Source: Neisseriales bacterium
GTDB lineage: Bacteria; Pseudomonadota; Gammaproteobacteria; Burkholderiales; UBA11063
Assembly: GCA_008017145.1 (NCBI GenBank)
Contig: SSGY01000065.1
Span: forward strand, 1-6,723
Direction of reading: 5' to 3'
DNA: 6,723 bases
Of the stretch, positions 1-4,989 are shown piece after piece. The translations under genes and the position numbers were made by a program. Positions within the stretch are counted from its first letter, which is position 1. Each line of letters starts with the position of its first letter. The notes beneath the pieces were generated by a model. The model was not told where the DNA came from. It ran no database searches and saw only the letters and a list, made by a program, of their open reading frames with translations.

Positions 1-255
1 CAGAGCCAACTCTTCAACCGCATAACTAGTTGCAACAATGGTATTATAACCGTTTGCCCCAGCAACAATCTTTGCCAGCATTTCTTCATTATCGTTAAAG
101 AAATTTTGCACTAAAGTACAGTTATTTTGATCGTCAAAACGCTTTACGGTACTATCTGCAATATAATTAGAACCAATATATAGATTGAACTCATTAGCAG
201 CAAAAGCCAGCTGATAACTAAATAAGCAGATTAATAAGTATAAGAATTTTTTCAT
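1..255 (-). CDS. potD: PotD/PotF-like polyamine ABC transporter substrate-binding protein, N-terminal part (runs off the window)
   Basis: Seen: 85 codons in frame from an ATG at 255 to the window edge. Residues 1-19 form a Sec signal peptide (MKK, hydrophobic core LYLLICLF, then AFA before Ala20), so the mature protein should be periplasmic. After it come a first beta strand (NLYIG), an FNDNEEMLAKI segment and a YNTIVATSYAV segment; the last two match the order and spacing of the PotD/PotF first lobe (compare YDLVVPSTYYV in E. coli PotD). Known: such proteins bind spermidine or putrescine and deliver them to PotB/PotC. Odd: the family's usual Asn-Trp before the conserved Tyr is missing, the sequence here being GSNYIAD, so the ligand may differ. 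The gene starts 9 nt after potC, and an AGG overlapping the potC stop is a weak ribosome site. The role is mainly supported by position after potC. Family call fairly sure, ligand unsure. Confidence 0.85.
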   Translation of the reverse strand, partial: MKKFLYLLICLFSYQLAFAANEFNLYIGSNYIADSTVKRFDDQNNCTLVQNFFNDNEEMLAKIVAGANGYNTIVATSYAVEELAL

Positions 256-264
256 CTTTGTTGC

Positions 265-1038
265 CTATTTAAAAAGCTGTGGCGAAATCTTAGTCGCAAT
301 CGAAGTTAGGATTAGAGTACAAATAATAATCACCGTTGAAGCAGCATTTACCTCAGGAGTAACACCCATTTTCAGCATTGAATAAATTGCTAATGGTAAA
401 GTAGAGGAACCAACCCCAGCAGTAAAGAAGGTAATTACAAAATCATCTAAGGATAAAGTGAACGCCATTAACCACCCCGCAATAATTCCCGGTAAAATAG
501 TTGGAATTAAAACAGAGAAAAATGCACGTACTGGCGAAGCACCCAAATCACGAGCGGCATCTATCAAACTATCATCCATTCCATGCATACGGGTCTTTAC
601 TGCAATAGTAACAAAAGATAGACAAAACGCAATGTGCGCTAAAGTAATTGAAATCATCCCCAAACTAAAATTAATTAGTAAGAAAAAGAGCAATAGCGAT
701 ACGCCAACCAATAACTCAGGAGCTGCTACAGGAATCATAACCAAGGTCGAAAGTAACGGAACCTTATATTTGTGCAACGCCACTCCCGCCAACGTACCTA
801 AAATAACAGAGACCGTACTAGCTATCAAGGCGATAATCACCGAATTAATTGCCGCACCGATTAATTGTTTGTCTGCAAAAAGGACTTTATACCATTTTAG
901 CGTAAAGCCCACCCAACCAACATTTACCCGTGAATCATTAAATGAATACACGATTAAAATCAGTAACGGCAGATAGAGGAATAAATAAACTAGTGTTCCA
1001 GAGAATATCAGGCTTTTAGACAATTTACTTCCGTGCAT
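265..1038 (-). CDS. potC: Spermidine/putrescine ABC transporter permease PotC
   Basis: Inner-membrane permease of the polyamine importer, pairing with PotB to form the translocation channel. Seen: 257 residues, about the usual PotC length, with roughly six hydrophobic segments (near residues 11-31, 64-88, 96-122, 129-147, 183-205 and 233-250). The cytoplasmic EAA loop that docks on the ATPase is clear: DAARDLGAS at 160-168, with Pro179 and Pro183-Gly184 following. SLDDFVITFF (196-205) is typical of PotC/PotI-type permeases. Start choice: the frame can open at a GTG at 1053, but the ATG at 1038 is preceded by GGAGG with an 8-nt spacer, so the ATG is preferred. That start lies inside the end of potB (14-nt overlap), implying translational coupling. 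The potD-like gene follows 9 nt after the stop. Substrate is inferred from family and operon. Confidence 0.95.
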   Translation of the reverse strand: MHGSKLSKSLIFSGTLVYLFLYLPLLILIVYSFNDSRVNVGWVGFTLKWYKVLFADKQLIGAAINSVIIALIASTVSVILGTLAGVALHKYKVPLLSTLVMIPVAAPELLVGVSLLLFFLLINFSLGMISITLAHIAFCLSFVTIAVKTRMHGMDDSLIDAARDLGASPVRAFFSVLIPTILPGIIAGWLMAFTLSLDDFVITFFTAGVGSSTLPLAIYSMLKMGVTPEVNAASTVIIICTLILTSIATKISPQLFK

Positions 1039-1939
1039 ATTTAAGCCCTCCACTACGACTAGCTAGAAAACCAACAAACAGTGAAATTGCCAATACTGAG
1101 CAAGTCATTACTATTGAAGTAACACTACCTAATGGCCAATTCATAGTTTGTAAAAACTGTTGCTTAATCAGATTACCAATCATCATTGAACAATTATTTC
1201 CGACCAGTTCTGGTACAACGAACATTCCAATACAAGGAATAAACACCAATCCGCAGCCTGCCAAAATACCCGGTAAACTCAATGGAATAGTCACCTGCCA
1301 GAATGACTTAGCTTTAGTTGCACCCAAATCACGGCTAGCTTCCAATAAAGCTACATCATGCTTTTCTAAATTAGCATAGAGCGGTAAAATCATAAACGGT
1401 AAATTGATATAGACCAGACAAATCACCACTGCAGCTGAAGAAAAAAGTAAATCGACTGGTGCAAAACCGAACCAATGCAAAACTTGATTTACAATATTAC
1501 TCACTGTTGATTCTGGACCTAAAATTATCATCCAAGCATAGATCCGAATCAGGAAATTACTCCAAAATGGAATAATTACTAAAAGAAGCAAAAAGTCGCG
1601 AATCTTTTTATTACTTTTCGCGATCATTAGCGCCAACGGATAACCAATAATTAAACAGATAAAAGTTGTAATTACCGAAAAAACCACCGAGCGCAAAAAT
1701 AGCTTCCAGATAAAACCGCTGGTAAAAGCATACTTGAAGCCATCTAAGGTAAGATTGAGTGTAGTACTACCATTGCTATGGTTTAATAATGGCGCAACAC
1801 CACCATAATCGCCTGGTTCACGAAAGGCAATAAAAACCATTAATAGCGTTGGTATTAGAAATAAGCCTATCAAATAAACTACTGGTGGTAATGATAAAAC
1901 CCATTTCTCACTTAAACCCTGCTTAACTTTTTGTGTCAT
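1025..1939 (-). CDS. potB: Spermidine/putrescine ABC transporter permease PotB
   Basis: The second inner-membrane permease of the importer. Seen: 304 residues, with a first membrane helix at about 14-38, a periplasmic stretch at about 40-78, then further helices near 82-106, 114-139, 165-188, 222-243 and 272-293. The EAA loop reads EASRDLGAT (200-208), with Pro219 and Pro223-Gly224 completing the ATPase-docking motif. FWSNFLIRIYAW (125-136) is characteristic of PotB/PotH permeases. The ATG at 1939 has GGAG 8 nt upstream, lying over the last codons of potA, and the gene starts 5 nt after the potA stop, so the two are probably translated together. The C-terminus overlaps the potC start. Length and domain pattern are normal, with no sign of damage. 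Polyamine specificity is inferred from family membership, not from residues seen here. Confidence 0.95.
   Translation of the reverse strand: MTQKVKQGLSEKWVLSLPPVVYLIGLFLIPTLLMVFIAFREPGDYGGVAPLLNHSNGSTTLNLTLDGFKYAFTSGFIWKLFLRSVVFSVITTFICLIIGYPLALMIAKSNKKIRDFLLLLVIIPFWSNFLIRIYAWMIILGPESTVSNIVNQVLHWFGFAPVDLLFSSAAVVICLVYINLPFMILPLYANLEKHDVALLEASRDLGATKAKSFWQVTIPLSLPGILAGCGLVFIPCIGMFVVPELVGNNCSMMIGNLIKQQFLQTMNWPLGSVTSIVMTCSVLAISLFVGFLASRSGGLKYARK
1046..1051 (-). promoter_or_regulatory. Ribosome binding site deciding the potC start
   Basis: On the minus strand GGAGGG ends 7 nt before the ATG at 1038. It lies within the last codons of potB and between the alternative GTG (1053) and the ATG. A ribosome bound here would start at the ATG, so the five extra residues of the GTG reading are unlikely to be made. 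Confidence 0.8.
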
Positions 1940-1944
1940 AAAGA

Positions 1945-3036
1945 CTACTCCACCAAAAAATTACCGGCAAGCGGGTTAACTGAAATATAAACATCATCAT
2001 GATCTTCAAAGAATGATGCTTGATGAGGACGATTATTCGATAACATACATTGGATAACTGTACCGTTTTCAAGTAAAAACTCGTATAATGTTCCATCCCC
2101 GTAATAATAATAGCCCTTAACTTTAGCTTTAAAGTTGGCAACTCCATCTTCAACTCGTGGATCCCAATTTGCTTTAATCTTCTCTGGGCGAATTGCAAAC
2201 CAGCCTTCGGTTCCAATATTAAATTTATTCTCGGGATTAGCTATCGTTAATTCAAAACTATCGGCAACTTTAAGCATTGCCTCCTCTTCACCATTCACAC
2301 CTACACATTTGGCTTTAAGTAAGTTACATTTACCGATAAAGTCAGCAACATAATATGTCTTAGGATGTGAGTAAATTTCGCGCGGAGTACCAAGCTGCTC
2401 AACGATACCGTGATTCATCACTGCAACTCTGCTTGAAAGAGCTAAAGCTTCGCTCTGATCGTGAGTTACATAAACGAAAGTTACACCACTTTTTTCTTGC
2501 ATTTTAACTAGCTCAACGTGCATATGTTCACGTAATCGTGCATCCAGCGCTGACAGAGGTTCATCCAGCAATAGTAATTTAGGTCGATCTACCAAAGACC
2601 GTGCAATCGCAACCCGCTGACGTTGACCACCAGATAATTCATGTGGATAACGCTCAGCAAAGCGCTCTAATTGAACACTACTGATCTGCTCCTTAACTCG
2701 CTCATCAATCTCAGATTTATTCCATTTTGCCATTTTGAGTGGAAATGCAATATTGTCACGCACTGTCATATGCGGAAACAAGGCATAGCTCTGGAATACT
2801 GTATGTAATGGACGCTTTTCAGGCGGTAAATTTTTGATATCTTTGCCATCAAGTAAGATTTGTCCTGAGTCTGGCGATTCAAACCCCGCTATCATTCTCA
2901 ACAAAGTAGTCTTTCCACAGCCCGAAGGTCCTAAAAGGGTAAAAAACTCACCTTGTTCAATACTTAGACTAACCCCATTTACCGCAGTATAGTCAGCAAA
3001 TTGCTTAACTATATTCTTTAATTCCAAAATAGCCAT
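1945..3036 (-). CDS. potA: Spermidine/putrescine ABC transporter ATP-binding protein PotA
   Basis: Cytoplasmic ATPase that powers polyamine import through PotB/PotC. Seen: 363 residues with all ABC motifs intact: Walker A GPSGCGKT (36-43), Q-loop Gln82, signature LSGGQ (134-138), Walker B LLLLDEP with Asp158/Glu159, D-loop SALD (162-165) and switch His192. A C-terminal regulatory region of the TOBE/OB type occupies about 235-360, including the FAIRPEKI segment (280-287). E. coli PotA has 378 residues, so the length fits. Start choice: an in-frame ATG at 3072 would add 12 residues, but its AGG touches the ATG and it lies inside the fold-back repeat. The ATG at 3036 gives the usual family N-terminus (MAILELKNIVKQF) and has AGGA 12 nt upstream, a longer than ideal spacer. 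It is the first gene of the potABCD operon. Confidence 0.95.
   Translation of the reverse strand: MAILELKNIVKQFADYTAVNGVSLSIEQGEFFTLLGPSGCGKTTLLRMIAGFESPDSGQILLDGKDIKNLPPEKRPLHTVFQSYALFPHMTVRDNIAFPLKMAKWNKSEIDERVKEQISSVQLERFAERYPHELSGGQRQRVAIARSLVDRPKLLLLDEPLSALDARLREHMHVELVKMQEKSGVTFVYVTHDQSEALALSSRVAVMNHGIVEQLGTPREIYSHPKTYYVADFIGKCNLLKAKCVGVNGEEEAMLKVADSFELTIANPENKFNIGTEGWFAIRPEKIKANWDPRVEDGVANFKAKVKGYYYYGDGTLYEFLLENGTVIQCMLSNNRPHQASFFEDHDDVYISVNPLAGNFLVE
1948..1951 (-). promoter_or_regulatory. Ribosome binding site of potB inside the end of potA
   Basis: GGAG on the minus strand forms part of the final Val-Glu codons of potA, immediately before its TAG stop, and is 8 nt from the potB ATG. 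Ribosomes finishing potA would cover it, which suggests coupled translation of ATPase and permease. Confidence 0.75.
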
Positions 3037-3048
3037 TAAGAGTAACTT

Positions 3049-3052
3049 TCCT
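3049..3052 (-). promoter_or_regulatory. Probable ribosome binding site of potA
   Basis: AGGA on the minus strand, followed by AAG, lies 12 nt before the ATG at 3036. The spacing is longer than the common 5-9 nt, so initiation may be moderate. It sits just outside the left arm of the fold-back repeat, so pairing in that repeat would end 7 nt upstream of this site. Confidence 0.5.
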
Positions 3053-3058
3053 AAAACA

Positions 3059-3220
3059 TACTCATTAGACATCCTGCATAAGCAACTATTTAGTTCTTAG
3101 ACTAGGAGTAAATTCTTTAAAGCGCGGAATGTACACGAGAAGTACATAAGCACTGGATAAGTATTTACGACGACATATAAGAGCTAAAGAAGCGGCTTAT
3201 GCAAGAAGTCTATTAGAGTA
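3059..3220. repeat. Fold-back (near-palindromic) intergenic element of about 162 bp, MITE/ERIC/Correia-like
   Basis: Seen: the left arm 3059-3099 matches the reverse complement of 3178-3220 in 34 of 43 aligned columns, with two single-base gaps and a perfect 9-base core (TGCATAAGC at 3075-3083). Further in, GTAAATTCTT (3108-3117) pairs with AAGTATTTAC (3159-3168) at 9 of 10 positions, and ATGTAC/GTACAT (3129-3134, 3142-3147) closes a 7-nt loop. All stems share one centre near 3138, so the whole element can fold into one long interrupted hairpin. Both ends are TA. No protein is encoded. Known: bacterial MITEs and ERIC or Correia repeats have this size and form, and IS630-type insertions duplicate TA. 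Inference: a non-autonomous mobile repeat that landed in the potA leader. I do not recognise the sequence as a named family, and one copy cannot prove mobility; a structured leader RNA is the alternative. Confidence 0.7.
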
Positions 3221-3232
3221 CAATAAGGCTAC

Positions 3233-3254
3233 ATCAGGATATATGTTACCTGAT
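3233..3254. repeat. Short inverted repeat, ATCAGG-N10-CCTGAT
   Basis: Two perfect 6-base half sites are separated by a 10-base AT-rich spacer (ATATATGTTA), starting 12 bp beyond the fold-back element. The geometry would suit a dimeric regulator or a small RNA hairpin. There is no U-run next to it, so it is not an intrinsic terminator. It lies in the expected potA leader, about 130 nt downstream of the leftward promoter candidate. Function unknown. Confidence 0.4.
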
Positions 3255-3332
3255 TCCACAAGATTTAAAATTGTTCAAGCGGGCTATTTTAACAAAAAAA
3301 ATTTTCTGGTGTGCAGTTTTTACCCCATTCAG

Positions 3333-3372
3333 AATTTTTTAATTAAATAAATTTTTAAAAATATTTTTATTA
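3333..3372. other. 40-bp tract of A and T only
   Basis: No G or C occurs from 3333 to 3372, and the tract contains several A-runs and T-runs of four to six bases. Such DNA is bent and melts easily and is a typical target of nucleoid proteins. It lies just downstream of the leftward promoter candidate and upstream of the rightward ones. I see no coding content. Confidence 0.6.
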
Positions 3373-3388
3373 CGATTCACAACAGTAT

Positions 3389-3417
3389 ATTATATCAATT
3401 GCTGCATCGCAGCGAAA
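3389..3417 (-). promoter_or_regulatory. Candidate sigma-70 promoter for the pot operon (extended -10)
   Basis: On the minus strand a perfect TATAAT (3394-3389) is preceded by TGA, giving the extended -10 form TGnTATAAT. The hexamer 17 nt upstream is TTTCGC (3417-3412), a poor -35, which extended -10 promoters tolerate. Transcription would begin near 3382, giving a potA leader of about 345 nt that includes the fold-back element. The spacer holds the palindrome at 3401-3413. In such AT-rich DNA a chance -10 match is possible. Confidence 0.5.
3401..3413. promoter_or_regulatory. Possible operator: palindrome GCTGC-ATC-GCAGC
   Basis: A perfect 5-base inverted repeat with a 3-base centre stands out as GC-rich within very AT-rich surroundings. 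It fills most of the spacer between the -10 and -35 of the leftward promoter candidate, where a bound repressor would block RNA polymerase. No regulator gene is present in the window to connect with it, so the role is an inference from position and symmetry. Confidence 0.35.
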
Positions 3418-3438
3418 TACTCTCAAATCTGGTAATTT

Positions 3439-3467
3439 TTGACAAAAAAACTATGTTTAATTACTAA
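3439..3467 (+). promoter_or_regulatory. Candidate upstream promoter for the permease operon
   Basis: A perfect TTGACA -35 hexamer (3439-3444) is followed after 17 bp by TACTAA (3462-3467), a weak -10. The start would be about 140 nt upstream of the permease ATG. The -35 is strong but the -10 is poor, so this may be a secondary promoter or a chance match. Confidence 0.35.
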
Positions 3468-3504
3468 ACTATTCATTCATATATTTTGGCTCAATATCTG
3501 CATA

Positions 3505-3533
3505 ATTTCAGCGTAGTAAAATCACGGTATAAT
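3505..3533 (+). promoter_or_regulatory. Candidate main promoter for the permease operon
   Basis: A perfect TATAAT (3528-3533) has ATTTCA (3505-3510) 17 bp upstream, matching three of six -35 positions. Transcription would begin near 3540, giving a leader of about 72 nt for the amino acid permease gene. It is the best -10 on the plus strand in this region. Confidence 0.5.
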
Positions 3534-3538
3534 ATACG

Positions 3539-3568
3539 CCTTAGCTGTAAACTATGACGAAACTAAGG
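3539..3568 (+). repeat. Inverted repeat in the permease leader, CCTTAG-N18-CTAAGG
   Basis: Perfect 6-base arms enclose an 18-nt loop, right at the start of the predicted transcript. As RNA it could form a weak 5' hairpin, and as DNA it could be a regulator site overlapping the transcription start. The arms are short, so chance is a real alternative. Confidence 0.25.
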
Positions 3569-3594
3569 ATTCAAAGACAATAAGTATATATTCA

Positions 3595-3600
3595 AAAGGA
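3595..3600 (+). promoter_or_regulatory. Ribosome binding site of the amino acid permease gene
   Basis: AAAGGA ends 11 nt before the ATG at 3612. The spacing is slightly long, but no other in-frame start with a better site is present nearby, and the protein N-terminus at this ATG fits the family. Confidence 0.55.
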
Positions 3601-3611
3601 ATACGCTAGAG

Positions 3612-4976
3612 ATGCACGAAAATCTACAACATAAATTAAAAAATCGCCATATACAGATGATTGCTCTGGGTGGCGCAATCGGGACAGGGTTCTTTCTAGG
3701 ATCTGCCCGGGCAATTGAAATGACTGGTCCATCAATTGCTTTGGCATATGCTCTAGGTGGCTTAATAATCTATGCCGTGATGCGTGCGCTTGGTGAAATG
3801 ACAGTAGATCACCCATGCTCGGGTTCATTTGTTGAGTATGCCCGTCTTTACCTAGGCAATGGCGTTGGTTTTGTAGCTGGTTGGAATGCATGGCTGCTTT
3901 TTACAACCTCATGTATGCTGGAAGTGACAGCCGTCGGCACCTTGCTTGATTATTGGATTCATATCCCGCATTGGATTACCTGCTTAGTGTTATTGGCTGT
4001 TTTTGGTGGAATAAACCTAATTGGAGTTAAATATTTTGGCGAAACTGAATTTTGGTTTGCCGGAATAAAAGTCACGGTTATTATTTTTATGATTGTTGTT
4101 GGTTGTTATTTAATCTTTGCAGATCGTGCAGTAAATACAATTGCAGTTAAAAATTTACATGATTATAGTCACCTGAATATTTTCTTTAGTCATGGAGCTC
4201 TTGGTTTTCTTAACTCGCTGGTGATAGTCTGCTTGTCTTTTTGCGGGTCAGAATTTGTAAGTGTCGCGGCAGGAGAGGCGGCAAATCCACGTAAATCTAT
4301 TCCTAAAGCAATTAATGGTGTGATAGTCCGTATAATTTTATTTTACGTACTAACTTTGGCAGTAATTGTAATGATGTATCCATTTCAAAATATAACTCGC
4401 GACACAAATCCATTTACCGATGTTTTTAGTAAATTAGGCTTTACCAATTCCGCCGATATTATTAATATGGTCGCAATTACCGCTTCATTATCAGCACTAA
4501 ATAGCTGTATCTATGTTGCCTCACGCTTTGTCTATAGTTTATCGTTAAATAAACAAGCTCCTCAAGTATTTGCCAAAACCGATAAAAATAAACTACCCGG
4601 TAATGCCGTTATATTCACAAGTGCAATGACGTTTATTGTCGTAATTGCTAATTATACTTTTCCAGCTAAAATCCTACAATATCTATTTGCGCTAATAACG
4701 GTTGCCATAATTATTAACTGGTTTATCATCTTACTTGCCCATATGCGTTTTAGAAAACAAAAATCACTAGCTGGTAAAGAACTATTTTATGCAATGCCTT
4801 GGTTTCCATACATTAACATCATTACTATGGGTGTACTATTTGTGATTCTAATGGTTATGGCACAAAATGCAGACATGGAACTCAGTATCTACGTAGCTCC
4901 AGCTTGGTTATTAATTCTCTCGATTGTTTACGCGTTGAGCAGTGGAAAATCTCTGCGTGCAGAGTCCAAAGAATAA
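3612..4976 (+). CDS. Amino acid permease, AAT family of the APC superfamily (substrate not determined)
   Basis: Inner-membrane secondary transporter expected to import an amino acid with protons. Seen: 454 residues, the normal length, with about twelve hydrophobic segments. The N-terminus LKNRHIQMIALGGAIGTGFFLGSA (9-32) carries the unwound first-helix motif GAIGTG (21-26), which binds the substrate carboxyl group in this superfamily. MRALGEM (57-63), the sixth-helix region GSEFVSVAAGEAANPRKSIPKAI (212-234, with the family's Gly-Glu-Ala and Pro) and SALNSCIYVASR (294-305) are all typical of AAT members such as AroP, ProY, LysP, CycA and GabP. These motifs define the family but not the amino acid. 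It is the first gene of a plus-strand run, 13 nt before the MFS gene, and diverges from potABCD. No damage is seen. Confidence 0.93.
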   Translation: MHENLQHKLKNRHIQMIALGGAIGTGFFLGSARAIEMTGPSIALAYALGGLIIYAVMRALGEMTVDHPCSGSFVEYARLYLGNGVGFVAGWNAWLLFTTSCMLEVTAVGTLLDYWIHIPHWITCLVLLAVFGGINLIGVKYFGETEFWFAGIKVTVIIFMIVVGCYLIFADRAVNTIAVKNLHDYSHLNIFFSHGALGFLNSLVIVCLSFCGSEFVSVAAGEAANPRKSIPKAINGVIVRIILFYVLTLAVIVMMYPFQNITRDTNPFTDVFSKLGFTNSADIINMVAITASLSALNSCIYVASRFVYSLSLNKQAPQVFAKTDKNKLPGNAVIFTSAMTFIVVIANYTFPAKILQYLFALITVAIIINWFIILLAHMRFRKQKSLAGKELFYAMPWFPYINIITMGVLFVILMVMAQNADMELSIYVAPAWLLILSIVYALSSGKSLRAESKE

Positions 4977-4989
4977 AGTATAAATATTT

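Larger units (their letters stand above)
3037..3611. other. Divergent non-coding region between potA and the amino acid permease gene
   Basis: This 575-nt stretch separates the two divergent operons and holds no credible open reading frame on either strand. From left to right it contains the potA ribosome site (3049-3052), a fold-back repeat (3059-3220), a short inverted repeat (3233-3254), a run of eight A followed by four T (3294-3305), a pure A/T tract (3333-3372), a leftward promoter candidate with an embedded palindrome (3389-3417), two rightward promoter candidates (3439-3467 and 3505-3533) and the leader of the permease gene. It is unusually long for a divergent promoter region, partly because the repeat takes up about 160 nt. 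Confidence 0.85.

Noticed and set aside
458..976. 172-codon open frame on the plus strand
   Set aside because: It lies wholly antisense to potC, has no recognisable domain, and its composition is that of a mirrored membrane-protein gene. The same applies to the shorter frames opposite potA, the permease and the MFS gene, and to the minus-strand frame at 1923-2216 inside potA.
1039..1053. GTG start of potC five codons upstream
   Set aside because: The GGAGG ribosome site lies within those five codons and is well placed for the ATG at 1038, not for the GTG.
3037..3072. N-terminal extension of potA by 12 residues from an ATG at 3072
   Set aside because: The AGG there touches the ATG, leaving no workable spacing. 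The added residues are not typical of PotA, and the start lies in the left arm of the fold-back element. The ATG at 3036 gives the normal family N-terminus.
3059..3220. Retron-like msr/msd RNA or a polyamine riboswitch
   Set aside because: The fold-back shape invites the idea, but there is no reverse transcriptase gene nearby and no riboswitch class that I can recognise. A simple nested palindrome fits a repeat element better.
3059..3220. Known ERIC or Correia repeat
   Set aside because: Size and form are similar, but the end sequences do not match the consensus of either family as I know them.
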